Below, piece after piece: positions 42,492-52,200 of a stretch of 64,000 nt of DNA. The position numbers and the translations under genes were made by a program. The stretch comes from Spirosoma sp. SC4-14 (lineage in GTDB: Bacteria > Bacteroidota > Bacteroidia > Cytophagales > Spirosomataceae): assembly GCF_037201965.1 (NCBI RefSeq), contig NZ_CP147518.1, positions 433,001-497,000 on the forward strand, in the 5' to 3' direction. The notes below the pieces were generated by a model. It was not told the DNA's origin. It did not search any database and saw only the letters and a list, made by a program, of their open reading frames with translations. The first letter of the stretch is position 1. Every line of letters begins with the position of its first letter.

Positions 42492-42499
42492 TAACTTTG
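42492..42499 (+). promoter_or_regulatory. Candidate -7 box of the alcohol dehydrogenase gene
   Basis: TAACTTTG matches TAnnTTTG. It lies in the 91-base gap between the AraC gene and the dehydrogenase gene, 31 bases before the ATG. No -33 TTG is visible, which would fit dependence on an activator. Confidence 0.55.
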
Positions 42500-42530
42500 T
42501 TTTCTGAATAGTAAAACCATACAGCTTGTT

Positions 42531-43574
42531 ATGATTGCAGCGAAAGGATATGCCGCCCAAACTAAGGATACAGATCTGGCTCCCTGGAATTTTCAACGTC
42601 GTGAAGTTGGGCCGCACGATGTTCAGTTTGATATTATGTACTGTGGTGTCTGCCATTCCGATCTACATCAGATCCGAGATGAATGGGGAGGTTCCATTTT
42701 CCCAATGGTTCCGGGCCATGAAATCGTAGGCCGAGTGGTTGCGGTAGGGAGCCACGTTACCAAATTCAACATTGGCGATTTGGCGGGTACGGGGTGTATG
42801 GTCGATTCGTGCCGGGTGTGTGAATCCTGTCAGCATGGCCTGGAGCAGTATTGTCTGAACGGCAATAGTCAGACCTATAATGGGTTGGAGCAGGATAAGA
42901 AGACGCCGACCTATGGAGGGTACTCCAATACGATTGTCGTCAACGAAGATTTCGTGCTGCACATACCAGCCAATTTAGACCTGGCGGCCACAGCGCCCCT
43001 GCTTTGCGCGGGCATTACAACTTACTCACCTTTGCGCCACTGGAAGGTAGGGGCGGGGCACAAATTAGCTGTTTTAGGGTTAGGTGGATTGGGCCATATG
43101 GGCGTTAAATTTGGGGTAGCCTTAGGCGCGGAAGTAACCGTTCTGAGCACATCGCCCCGGAAAGAAGCCGATGCTAAAAAGTTGGGTGCTCATCATTTTG
43201 TAGTGACTACAGACCCTGCCCAGATGGAAGCAGCCAAAGGGCAGTTCGATTTTATCCTGGATACGGTATCGGCCGAGCATGATTATGGGCAGTATCTTGC
43301 TTTATTGAAAGTAGATGGTACCCATATCTGTGTAGGTGCTCCACCAACGCCTTCGGCCCTTCATGCGTTTAGTCTCATTATTGGCCGGAAAAGCATTGCA
43401 GGATCTGGTATTGGCAGCATTGCCGAAACGCAGGAAATGCTGGACTTCTGTGGCGAGAACGGTATCGTTTCCGACATCGAGATGATTGATATTAAGGGCA
43501 TTCATCAGGCGTATGATCGCATGGTGAATGGTGATGTAAAGTACCGGTTCGTGATCGATATGGCAACTTTATGA
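42531..43574 (+). CDS. Zinc-dependent NAD(P) alcohol dehydrogenase (YahK/CAD type)
   Basis: A 347-residue medium-chain dehydrogenase close to cinnamyl alcohol dehydrogenase and YahK. The catalytic zinc is held by Cys in CGVCHSDLH and by GHE (VPGHEIVG), the structural zinc by four cysteines in CRVCESCQHGLEQYC. The Rossmann motif is GLGGLGHMGVKF. These enzymes reduce aldehydes with NADPH in the cytoplasm. It follows an AraC regulator in the same direction, a frequent pairing that suggests aldehyde-induced expression. Confidence 0.95.
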   Translation: MIAAKGYAAQTKDTDLAPWNFQRREVGPHDVQFDIMYCGVCHSDLHQIRDEWGGSIFPMVPGHEIVGRVVAVGSHVTKFNIGDLAGTGCMVDSCRVCESCQHGLEQYCLNGNSQTYNGLEQDKKTPTYGGYSNTIVVNEDFVLHIPANLDLAATAPLLCAGITTYSPLRHWKVGAGHKLAVLGLGGLGHMGVKFGVALGAEVTVLSTSPRKEADAKKLGAHHFVVTTDPAQMEAAKGQFDFILDTVSAEHDYGQYLALLKVDGTHICVGAPPTPSALHAFSLIIGRKSIAGSGIGSIAETQEMLDFCGENGIVSDIEMIDIKGIHQAYDRMVNGDVKYRFVIDMATL

Positions 43575-43642
43575 CAGGATGCCGAAAACGTGCTCGATAA
43601 ACAAGCAGGGCACTGATACGTAATTGAGGCAGCAACGATCTG

Positions 43643-44218
43643 ATGAATAATCAACCAGATAGCGATACGATCTTCGAGCGGATGAAAGCCGGTGAGCTGC
43701 TCCGCAAGGATGATCCCGAATATGCCAGGTTCAGTGAAGTTGTCTCTCGAACAATTCGGCTCTGTGTTGAGATGAACGCTATGGCAACCGATGTCGATCA
43801 GATGCGCGAACGATTGAGCGACATCATCGGAAACCAGATTGATAAATCTACGACGATCTTCCCGCCGTTTTACACCAACTTTGGCCGGTTTATTTCGCTG
43901 GGGAAAAACGTCTTCATCAATCATGCCTGTTCGTTTCTGGATATTGGCGGAATTACAATTGAAGACGATGTGCAGATCGGGCCACGAGTTAACCTTACAT
44001 CTGAAAACCATCCACTCGATCCGGCTGACCGGAAAACGGTTATTCCCCGGCCGGTTGTGATCAAACAGAATGTCTGGATTGGTGCAGGAGCTACCATTCT
44101 GCCTGGTGTTACAATTGGAGAAAACGCCATTGTAGCTGCCGGTGCAGTAGTGAGCCGGGATGTACCCCCCAATACGGTCGTTGCTGGTGTACCGGCCAAA
44201 GTGGTTAAGGCTTTATAA
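43643..44218 (+). CDS. Sugar O-acetyltransferase (LacA/Maa type)
   Basis: A 191-residue left-handed beta-helix acetyltransferase. The N-terminal Mac domain is at 8-60 ([17 protein letters not shown]), then hexapeptide repeats such as [18 protein letters not shown] and [27 protein letters not shown]. The catalytic His is in SENHPLD. It moves acetyl from acetyl-CoA to a sugar. The gene is 68 bases after the alcohol dehydrogenase and may share its transcript. Confidence 0.93.
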   Translation: MNNQPDSDTIFERMKAGELLRKDDPEYARFSEVVSRTIRLCVEMNAMATDVDQMRERLSDIIGNQIDKSTTIFPPFYTNFGRFISLGKNVFINHACSFLDIGGITIEDDVQIGPRVNLTSENHPLDPADRKTVIPRPVVIKQNVWIGAGATILPGVTIGENAIVAAGAVVSRDVPPNTVVAGVPAKVVKAL

Positions 44219-44436
44219 AGGCATTTCCAGATTAAAATATCTGGCGAAAAAGCAAGTAAGTAAAGCTACTGCCAGAGATGTATCGGCTAAAGAAAGTAGT
44301 ATAGTGTCGGATACCCGGCGTCTTGACTATAGCGAAACCTGAGCTGACGAATTAACGAAATAGGGCGGTCAGGCACTCGTTATTCAGACCGGCGTAACTA
44401 ATTCGGGGGTTGGCTGGCTCAGGTTAGTTGATGCGT

Positions 44437-44472
44437 AAAAAGGCTTGTCGGTCCACATCGACAAGCCTTTTT
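44437..44472. terminator. Bidirectional terminator
   Basis: AAAAAGGCTTGTCG pairs perfectly with CGACAAGCCTTTTT around an eight-base loop. With A and T runs on both sides it can act for the acetyltransferase and the kinase genes that converge here. Confidence 0.88.
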
Positions 44473-45715
44473 AGCTAACAGGCAGAATAAGAGTAACGGT
44501 TGTGCCCTGCCCCACTTCCGATTGAATTTTGATAAGCCCCATGTGATTGCGAATTATTTTTCGACAATAGGCCAGGCCAAAACCTTCACCTTCTCGAATC
44601 TTATTGTGGGGTAATTGCGAAAATAAATCGAAAATTTTCTCAAGCTGGGACTTTTCAATACCAACGCCATTATCGGCTATCTGAATCGCAATGTAGCGAG
44701 TTTCGTGACCAGACTGTAACTGATTGCTCAACTCAGGTTGAATAAAGTTCTGGCTGGAAATGGACAAAACCAGAGGAACATCTTTTTTTGAAAACTTAAT
44801 GGCATTGTGGATGAGGTGATAAAAAAGCTGTTCCAATTGCTGCGGTATAGCCAATAAAGACGGCAACTTGCCAACGTTAACCATTGCGGTCCGGAGTTTA
44901 AGCTGCGAACTTAATTGAGCACATACTGAAGCAACAAGGTCATTCAGATCTGTTGCTTCAAACGAAGTAACTTCCTCATTCAGAACGGAAAAGTCGGATA
45001 GGTCCTTAATCATTAGCGAAAATTTTTCCGCTCCCGCATCAATCTTCAACGCTAACTCTTCGGCTTGGTCTGTGTTGTTTTTCCGGACGGCATCGACCAA
45101 CATGCCGCTAAAGAGTCGGAGTTTTCGGAGCGGTTCCTGAAGATTGTGGTTTGAAATATGGCGATACTGCCGATTTTCATCAATTGAATGGGTAAGTTGC
45201 CGACTTAAATTTTTAACGGCATGATCGCTCTGTTGAAGTAAGTCGATTTGCTGCAAATGAAAAGAAATCAAGTCGGCAAATGCGACGAACATTCCCCTGA
45301 TTCTGACATTATCGAGCTGTGCCGGTTTAGGGTCAATCGCACAGAGCGTACCAAAAAATTCACCTGTTTTTAAAACAATAGGAAAGGAGATGTAACTCTG
45401 AAATCCATACATCAAGGGCGTATGATGGTTGCAGAAAAGGGCGTTTTCCTGAACATGGTCGATAACAACGGGTAGAAGCGAATCCCGAATTTCATTACAA
45501 ATAGTTGTTTCTATCTTTAGTTCTCCTCCCGGAACGAGCCCAAATTGGATATCATCGCGTACGCTGCAGGTAATCCACTGATTTTCGGTAACTCGGGCCA
45601 CAGCCGCAAAACCCATGCCCGTTGTCTGACAAATCACGTCGAGCAGTGTTGGAACTATAGAAATTCGACTAACGCGTTCAATGTCGCTGGCCAATTCAGT
45701 ATCGGTATAATCCAT
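44471..45715 (-). CDS. GAF-domain sensor histidine kinase
   Basis: A 414-residue soluble kinase. Residues about 15-155 are a GAF domain (VPTLLDVICQTTGMGFAAVA, SYISFPIVLKTGEFFGTLCAID). The H-box is SNHNLQEPLRKL, with the phospho-acceptor His190. The ATPase part has LIHNAIKFS, IADNGVGIE, FDLFSQL and EGFGLAYCRKI. No membrane segment is present, so it senses a cytoplasmic or diffusible signal. I use the ATG at 45715; the 19 codons upstream lack GAF similarity. No response regulator is adjacent. Confidence 0.92.
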   Translation of the reverse strand: MDYTDTELASDIERVSRISIVPTLLDVICQTTGMGFAAVARVTENQWITCSVRDDIQFGLVPGGELKIETTICNEIRDSLLPVVIDHVQENALFCNHHTPLMYGFQSYISFPIVLKTGEFFGTLCAIDPKPAQLDNVRIRGMFVAFADLISFHLQQIDLLQQSDHAVKNLSRQLTHSIDENRQYRHISNHNLQEPLRKLRLFSGMLVDAVRKNNTDQAEELALKIDAGAEKFSLMIKDLSDFSVLNEEVTSFEATDLNDLVASVCAQLSSQLKLRTAMVNVGKLPSLLAIPQQLEQLFYHLIHNAIKFSKKDVPLVLSISSQNFIQPELSNQLQSGHETRYIAIQIADNGVGIEKSQLEKIFDLFSQLPHNKIREGEGFGLAYCRKIIRNHMGLIKIQSEVGQGTTVTLILPVS

Positions 45716-45850
45716 AGGTTTAGGCTGGATTATCAAAGGTACTGATTTGCAGTTTATATACTTATTAAACACCGGGATAAGTTACTGTTTACTTCGTGTT
45801 GCAGTAGCTAAGCCCGGTACGATACCGATTGCTGGTACCAGTTCTGTCAA

Positions 45851-47386
45851 TTAATGGTTTTGCTGATTCTGTAGCACAATCAGCGGCAGATGGCTGTTCC
45901 AGTTTGGCCTAAAGCCTGCTTCGTTCAGGAAGCCACGCGCATAGTTTCCCAGCACAATATCTACATCGCCATCGTGGTCCCAATCGCGGGCATCCATGCA
46001 CAACCAGCGACCATAGGTGTGGACGGGAACGGCGTGCGGAAGAAATTGTAACGGCTTCTGCTGTTCGAAATAAATGAACGTTTCGGCCGGATTATTTTTT
46101 AAATCGGCAAAAAAAGCAATCGTAGCAATGTCCAGATCGCCGTCTTGGTCGAAATCGGTGGCAATGGCTTTTGTGCAGCCATTGATGGGGTAGAAATAGC
46201 GTTGTATGTAACGATTGTTTCCCTGATTCAGGAAAATATAAACGCCGTGAAACGGTTTCAATATCCGCGAATAGTCGCTGTTGTCGCCACATGTATACAG
46301 AATATCGAGTCGGCCATCTTTATTAAAATCGACTAGCTGAAAGCTGGTTGAGCCATATACCGGCGGAAATTTGATCAGGTTACGATCCGTAAAACCACCC
46401 TGTCGATTGTTTGTAAAGAGCCAGACCCCCTCGTCGGCGTGGGCAAACAACGCCATAAAATCGAGCCAGCCATCCTGATTGAAATCGCCCGGAATAACCT
46501 GCGTAGCACCCGGTATTTCTTTGATCAGTATTGTTTCAAACTGGTGGTCGGGTTGTTGCTTTAGCCAGTATAACCCCCCTTTGTTGTGGCCGAAACCGCA
46601 CACAAGCCAGTCGGTTAGCCCATCGTGGTTAAAATCGCCCGGTACTGACTGAATGGGTCGTGGAAGTTGGTTAGCTAGTGGAACAGGCGCATTTTTAGGT
46701 TGGTTTATGTCCAGTCTTACAACCTGACCGCTTGGCTGATCAACGGCCAGCATAGTGCCGATGCAGGTAATGATGGCTTTATCGGAACCAACCGTTCCAT
46801 TTGCGAACATCATCTGAACACCGGGCGAAGGCAAGGTTTGCAGGTGGGTAGGTTTCAGAGTCGAACTCCATTGATACAGCCCCGCATCTGTTTCATTGCT
46901 GGAATACACGGTGCCTCTGGCCGAATCGAAGGCAACCAGGGTTGTAGTAGCAATGTCGGTTTTATCTTCGGTGGGTTTTAGTAACTTAAAAATCGACCAG
47001 TCGGCTGCTAACGGAGCCGGAGGAGCTGCCCTCTTCGGTTTTTCAGGAGCCAGCTTTTCGTAATACTGAACCAACTTGTTCCAGTCGGCTAATGAGATGC
47101 TGGCATTCGGTGGTCGGTAATAATGAGTCTTTTGCCATACTTCCAGACCGAGTTTAGGTGCCATAGCTGGCAGAACCCGCTTCGCCCAGGTTTCTTTATC
47201 GAGCGCTTCGGGCAACACGGGCAAATGGCAGGTGCCGCAATATTGCTGAGCCAGTTGCTCGCCTTCCGAAGCAGCCGGTAGTTGACTTGTCTCTGACGAG
47301 TTACCTCCCAACTGACAGCTAGTGAACAGGATGCTCAGTAGGGCAAGAAGTCCGCCGAATCGAATGAAAAACAAAAGCTTTTGCAA
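45851..47386 (-). CDS. Heme-binding VCBS/FG-GAP repeat lipoprotein
   Basis: A surface lipoprotein of about 511 residues. From the TTG start at 47386 the signal QKLLFFIRFGGLLALLSIL leads to a lipobox with Cys24. A CxxCH heme c site follows (YCGTCH, Cys50/Cys53/His54) in a short cytochrome-like segment. Then come at least five FG-GAP/VCBS units with DFNHDGLTDW, DFNQDGWLDF, DFNKDGRLDI, DFDQDGDLDI and WDHDGDVDI, calcium-binding loops of a beta-propeller. A longer frame with a GTG start at 47455 would run through a repeat hairpin and is less likely. It follows susD and is probably a surface partner of the SusCD pair. Confidence 0.85.
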   Translation of the reverse strand: MQKLLFFIRFGGLLALLSILFTSCQLGGNSSETSQLPAASEGEQLAQQYCGTCHLPVLPEALDKETWAKRVLPAMAPKLGLEVWQKTHYYRPPNASISLADWNKLVQYYEKLAPEKPKRAAPPAPLAADWSIFKLLKPTEDKTDIATTTLVAFDSARGTVYSSNETDAGLYQWSSTLKPTHLQTLPSPGVQMMFANGTVGSDKAIITCIGTMLAVDQPSGQVVRLDINQPKNAPVPLANQLPRPIQSVPGDFNHDGLTDWLVCGFGHNKGGLYWLKQQPDHQFETILIKEIPGATQVIPGDFNQDGWLDFMALFAHADEGVWLFTNNRQGGFTDRNLIKFPPVYGSTSFQLVDFNKDGRLDILYTCGDNSDYSRILKPFHGVYIFLNQGNNRYIQRYFYPINGCTKAIATDFDQDGDLDIATIAFFADLKNNPAETFIYFEQQKPLQFLPHAVPVHTYGRWLCMDARDWDHDGDVDIVLGNYARGFLNEAGFRPNWNSHLPLIVLQNQQNH

Positions 47387-47394
47387 GAGAAATG

Positions 47395-47460
47395 AAAGGG
47401 CGAAAAAGTGAAAGGGCGAAAAAGTGGTCTCAAATACCCTTTTTCGCCCTTTCACTTTTT
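47395..47460. terminator. 22-bp perfect hairpin with tandem arm, after susD
   Basis: Bases 47403-47424 are the exact reverse complement of 47439-47460, with a 14-base loop. The left arm is part of a 16-base unit (AAAGGGCGAAAAAGTG) repeated in tandem at 47395-47426. It starts at the susD stop codon and should end or weaken transcription before the heme/VCBS gene. Confidence 0.75.
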
Positions 47461-49264
47461 AATTATATCCTGGATTTTGTGTTAGCGATGACTTGCCATT
47501 CGACGTACTCAGGTCAATCTGTCGTTGTGGAATTGGGAAGTAATCGTTCTTGCCAGCCGTGAAATGGCCACCCCGAATATCGGTTGTGATCGTACTTTCG
47601 TAGCTAAAGAAATTGTTCAGGGTTGTTTCGGCAGTGCCCCAGCGAACAAGGTCGAAGAAACGATGACCTTCCATGGCTAGTTCCAGCTTCCGCTCGAAAT
47701 AGATCGCCTTCAATGCACCATCTTTACCCAGGCTGGCAAATTTGCCGGCCGGATAAGGTGAAATGGTATAATTAGCGGCCGTAGTGGTTGTGTAGCCCGC
47801 CAGCGGGTCGGCATCGTTCTGGTACTTATAAACAAAATTTACCGGATTAGCTGCACGTGTGCGTACCATATTTACATAGGTCTGTGCCTGTTCCAGATTA
47901 CCCAGTTGTGCTTCAGCTTCGGCTGCCATAAGCAGCACATCCGCAAAACGAATCAGATTCAGGTTAATGGCCGTACCGGGTGCCCATGAGTGGTTATCGG
48001 CGTACTGATCCTGGGTTGCCTGCATATAAATGTTCTTCTTGGGCGAATAGGGGCCAGCATAGGTTTGGCCTGGGCTCCGAATCCAGTCGGCACCGGGGTG
48101 GTTGCCCCAGTCCAGATAGGGAATACCCCGGCGGCCAATTGTCCAGTCGATACGTGGATCGAGGTTGCCTGCATCGGGTGTAAATGGCTGCGTCGACGAA
48201 ACACCCTGGTCGTTTTTAACGGGGTGGCTATTGTAGTCATCCAGATAAGGCAGACCAGTAGCATCGGTACGGTAGGAGTTGGCCAGATCCTGCGAAGGCT
48301 GGAAGAAACCGCAGCACCGGAAGGGGCTGTTGCCATAAGGGAAATTCAGCATATCGCCCTGGTTGGCATTGGCAATTGTTCCCGTACCGTCGTTAGCTAC
48401 CATCTGGATCACAAATACCGATTCGGAATTGTTTTCGGTAGCCGCGTCGAAATTGTCATGAAATTTGCTCACCAGCGCATATTTCAACCCGTTGCTGGTA
48501 ACTCCCTGGCTAATGATCTGGTCGAACAGGGCTTTTGCTTCCGTGTATTTGTGCTCATACAGATAGGTTTTGGCCAGATAAGAAGCCGCAGCCCATTTGT
48601 TGGCCCGCCCTACGTCTGACTGACTTGTTGGCAGATTATCCATTGCGTATTGGAAATCGGCTTCAATTTTAGGCCAGATATCGTCGGCATTCGGTTGCGC
48701 GTTGGCAACCGAGGTTTCGATGGTTTCGTCGATCCAGGGCACTTTGTTCCACATTTTCTTCAACTCAAAGTAGTAATGAGCGCGTAGGAAACGGGCCTGA
48801 GCTGCGAAATTAGCACGTTCGGCATCGGTAACATCGGTTGCCTGTGCCAATACCCGTAGTGTAGAGTTTGTACGGTTTACGCCTTCATAAACAGTGCGCC
48901 ATTTTCCGTTAAAGAAACCATTGCTGGCATCGGCCGTAAATTTGGCAATAGCATCGATGGCGGGTTGGTCACTACCATCGCTGCCTTTGTGGGCTTCTCC
49001 GCCAGCTATACTGCCGTAGGTCCAGTTGCTGGGCGAAGCTTGCCAGGCATCCGAACCACTGAGGTTTAGAGCCGAACCATTATTGTACTGTCCATCCAAA
49101 GCGGCATAGGCTCCAGTCAATAAGGCATCAATGCCACTTTTGTTGGCCAGCACCTGATCGCTCAATGCGCCCTGAGCTGGAATTTCAAGACTACTCTGAC
49201 AAGCATCAAACGTCAATCCGACGGCCGTAACTGCCAGAATCGCTATATATTGTGGTATTTTCAT
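47459..49264 (-). CDS. SusD/RagB family surface lipoprotein
   Basis: A 601-residue nutrient-binding lipoprotein. The lipidated cysteine is Cys22 in TFDACQ. SusD features are IDALLTGAYAALDG, NFAAQARFLRAHYYFELKKMWNKVPW, helical TPR-like repeats (ANKWAAASYLAKTYLYEHKY), and the C-terminal YFERKLELAMEGHRFFDLVRWG and NDYFPIPQRQIDLS. It closes the lid of the SusC channel at the outer surface. The substrate is unknown because no glycoside hydrolase is near. It lies 21 bases after susC. Confidence 0.96.
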   Translation of the reverse strand: MKIPQYIAILAVTAVGLTFDACQSSLEIPAQGALSDQVLANKSGIDALLTGAYAALDGQYNNGSALNLSGSDAWQASPSNWTYGSIAGGEAHKGSDGSDQPAIDAIAKFTADASNGFFNGKWRTVYEGVNRTNSTLRVLAQATDVTDAERANFAAQARFLRAHYYFELKKMWNKVPWIDETIETSVANAQPNADDIWPKIEADFQYAMDNLPTSQSDVGRANKWAAASYLAKTYLYEHKYTEAKALFDQIISQGVTSNGLKYALVSKFHDNFDAATENNSESVFVIQMVANDGTGTIANANQGDMLNFPYGNSPFRCCGFFQPSQDLANSYRTDATGLPYLDDYNSHPVKNDQGVSSTQPFTPDAGNLDPRIDWTIGRRGIPYLDWGNHPGADWIRSPGQTYAGPYSPKKNIYMQATQDQYADNHSWAPGTAINLNLIRFADVLLMAAEAEAQLGNLEQAQTYVNMVRTRAANPVNFVYKYQNDADPLAGYTTTTAANYTISPYPAGKFASLGKDGALKAIYFERKLELAMEGHRFFDLVRWGTAETTLNNFFSYESTITTDIRGGHFTAGKNDYFPIPQRQIDLSTSNGKSSLTQNPGYN

Positions 49265-49285
49265 GGTATATCGGGTTAATAAAAA

Positions 49286-52200
49286 TTAGAACGTCACATT
49301 CAAACCGAACAGGAACTGGCGCTGGTTTGGATAAACCCCTTCGTCGATACCAAATGAGGTAGTATTCGAGAACGACTGGTTTAAACTGCCACCCGAGCTG
49401 TTGTTGGTATTGGCTGTTGTGCCAATTTCAGGATCAAGGCCAGAGTATTTAGTGATTGTGAACAGGTTAGCTGACTGAACGTATACGCGTAGCCGCTCGA
49501 TACCTAGCTTCTTCAGCGTATTGGCTGGCAGCGTATAGCCCAGTTGCGCATTTTTTGCCCGCAGGTATGATCCGTTCTCTACGAAATACGAGTTCGGTAC
49601 GTTGGCCGAGCTAAACGATCCAACTGTTTCCTGAATTGGCGCTTTGGCGTTGTGATTGTCGGGAGTCCATGAGTCATACAAAGCTGTCTTGCTCTTGGCA
49701 CCCTGGAAGTTGGCGTTAAAATCGGTCCACCACCGCACGTTGTTCCAGATGTCGTTACCCTGCGTGCCGTAGAAGAAAATTGAGAAATCGAACTGTTTGT
49801 AGTTCGCCCCCAGGTTCAGACCGTAGCTGAATTTTGGGTTCGGATTACCCAGGAAAGTGCGGTCGGCTTCGGTAATCTGACCATCGCCATTGAGGTCGGC
49901 ATAGCGGAAACGACCAACGGCCACATCACTTTGGTAAACAGCACCGGCATTGCCCGTCGACTGCTGAGCCTGTGCATTGGCGGTATTAATTTCTTCCTGC
50001 GAATTCCAGAAACCAGCCACTTTGTAGCCATAGAACTGACCAATGGAGTGGCCCACCGCATTACGAACAATGTAGCTACCGTTGAACCGGCGACCTTCCT
50101 GATCGAAGTAATCGATACCGTCGGCCAGCGAAACAATTTTGTTGTTATAGGTCGTAAAGGTCAGCGTGGCGTTCAGTTTCAGGTCGCTCGAAATATTAAA
50201 GCTACTGGAAGCCGCCAGATCAAGCCCCTGGTTGCGCATATGCGCTACGTTTACTGCCGGAGCCGTTCCTAAACCGGCTGTTCCGGCTAGTTCGAGTGTA
50301 TAGAGCAAGTCGCGAACTTCTTTGCGGTAGTAATCGACGGTGAGGTCGAGTTTGCCTTTCCAAAGGCTGGCATCAAAGCCAATATTGGCATTGATGTTCT
50401 TTTCCCATTTGGCGTCGGGGTTACCGATGCGGGTCCGTTGGAAACCTAGGGTATTGGATGAATTTGAGCCTGTGATGGCGTAATACGACGAAGTGCGGTC
50501 GCCACCATAGGTGGTATAAGCGTTGGCCGGATCTACGTTCAACTGGTTACCCATAATGCCATACCCCCCGCGAATTTTCAGATCATTTAGCCAGGTTAGC
50601 CCACTCATGAAGTTTTCCTGCGAAATCCGCCAACCTGCGCTCACCGCCGGAAACCAACCATACTGATAGTTAAGGAAGCGAGATGAACCGTCGCGACGAA
50701 TGGTTGCGCCTAAGAGGTATTTATCCTTTAAGCTATAATCGACCCGTCCGATTAATGAGAACAGGGCGTCGGCATATCGGTTGCTGTAGTTGGTGGGTGT
50801 TGCGGAGCCTGTCGACAGGTTGGTATAGTTCGGATCGAAGGAAAAATAACCCTGTGTCGTACCGCCTACGTTGCGGCCATTGTTCTGATAGGCTTCCGTA
50901 CCTACCAACACCTTCAGATCGTGCGTGTTGTTGAAGTTGTGCTGATACTGAACGGTGTTGGTCCAGGTCCAGTTATAGCCACTATACGTATTTTCGGTAT
51001 AGGAGTTGGTTGTTGTATTTTCCTGATTCTCGTAGGTTGGGTAGGTGAACGAATGGAAATTGCCCATAAACAATTCACCCCCAAAGCTGGTCCGGGCCGT
51101 AAAGTCTTTCAGGAAGTCGACCTCTGCATACATATTACCGAACAGCCGATTGCTTAGGCCACGGTTATTGGCAGTGCGTTGCTGAACGGCCACGGGGTTG
51201 TTTGAGTTGCCAAGGCCCTGGCCATAGCCACCAGCGTAGTTGCCCATGATGTCGTAGACCGGAATGATAGGCTGCTCGCGAAAGGCATAGCCAATAGCGC
51301 TACCTTCCTGTAGGGCATTAATACGTGGGTTATCCGTTACCGAGAATGCCAGGTTTTCGCCAACGCGAATGTTTTCACGAATGTTGTACTGGCTGTTCGA
51401 ACGGATGGTATAGCGTTTCAGATACGTGTTGATCAGCGTACCCTGTTGATTGAAGTAATTGAACGAGAAAAGGTAATTTCCCTGCGGACCACCACCACTA
51501 ACCGACAGGTTGTGGCTGGTAATAGGTGCTGGTTTGAAAATTTCGTGGAACCAGTCGGTGCCCGCTTTATTTGCACGGGTGATCCGATAGAACGAGTTAT
51601 ACTGGTCGGCGCTGGTGTAGTTTGGATTTACATTATAAAGCGACGGATCTACTGATGGGTCGCCTTCTTTAGCACCTTGCGGAGCAATATAATCGGGCAG
51701 AACAGGCGTGGTGCCGCTTCCATAGAGCGGATCGTTGATGGCTACACCCGGATTTGAATTTCGAAGGGCGTTGAACTTCAACTGAGCCGTTTCCTGCGGG
51801 TTGAGCAGATCCCAGGGGTTGCCGCCTTTCGGGAATTGGACGCCATAATAGGCATCGTACTGCACTTTAACTTTACCCGTTCCGCGCTTGGTTGTAATGA
51901 TGATAACACCATTGGCAGCACGAGAACCGTAAATGGAGGCCGAACCGGCATCTTTCAGTACCTGCATCGACGCCACGTCGTTCGGGTTAATGTCGTTGAT
52001 ATTCTGCGTGGGTACACCATCGACAACGTACAGTGGCTGGTTGTTGCCAAACGTGTTCAGCCCCCGGATACGAACCTGCGGTGCTTCGCCTGGTTGTCCT
52101 GAACCCAACACCGTAACCCCCGAAGCCCGTCCCTGCAACTGGTTCGTGATTTGAGCCGTAGGTTGCTGTTGCATCTCTGCTACATTAACAACAGCCACGG

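Noticed and set aside
47387-47455. GTG start at 47455 for the heme/VCBS gene
   Set aside because: These 23 codons come from the repeat hairpin. The shorter form from the TTG at 47386 gives a normal lipoprotein signal, although the choice is not certain.
47990-48619. Plus-strand frame of 209 codons within susD
   Set aside because: It lies opposite strongly conserved SusD sequence and shows no domain.
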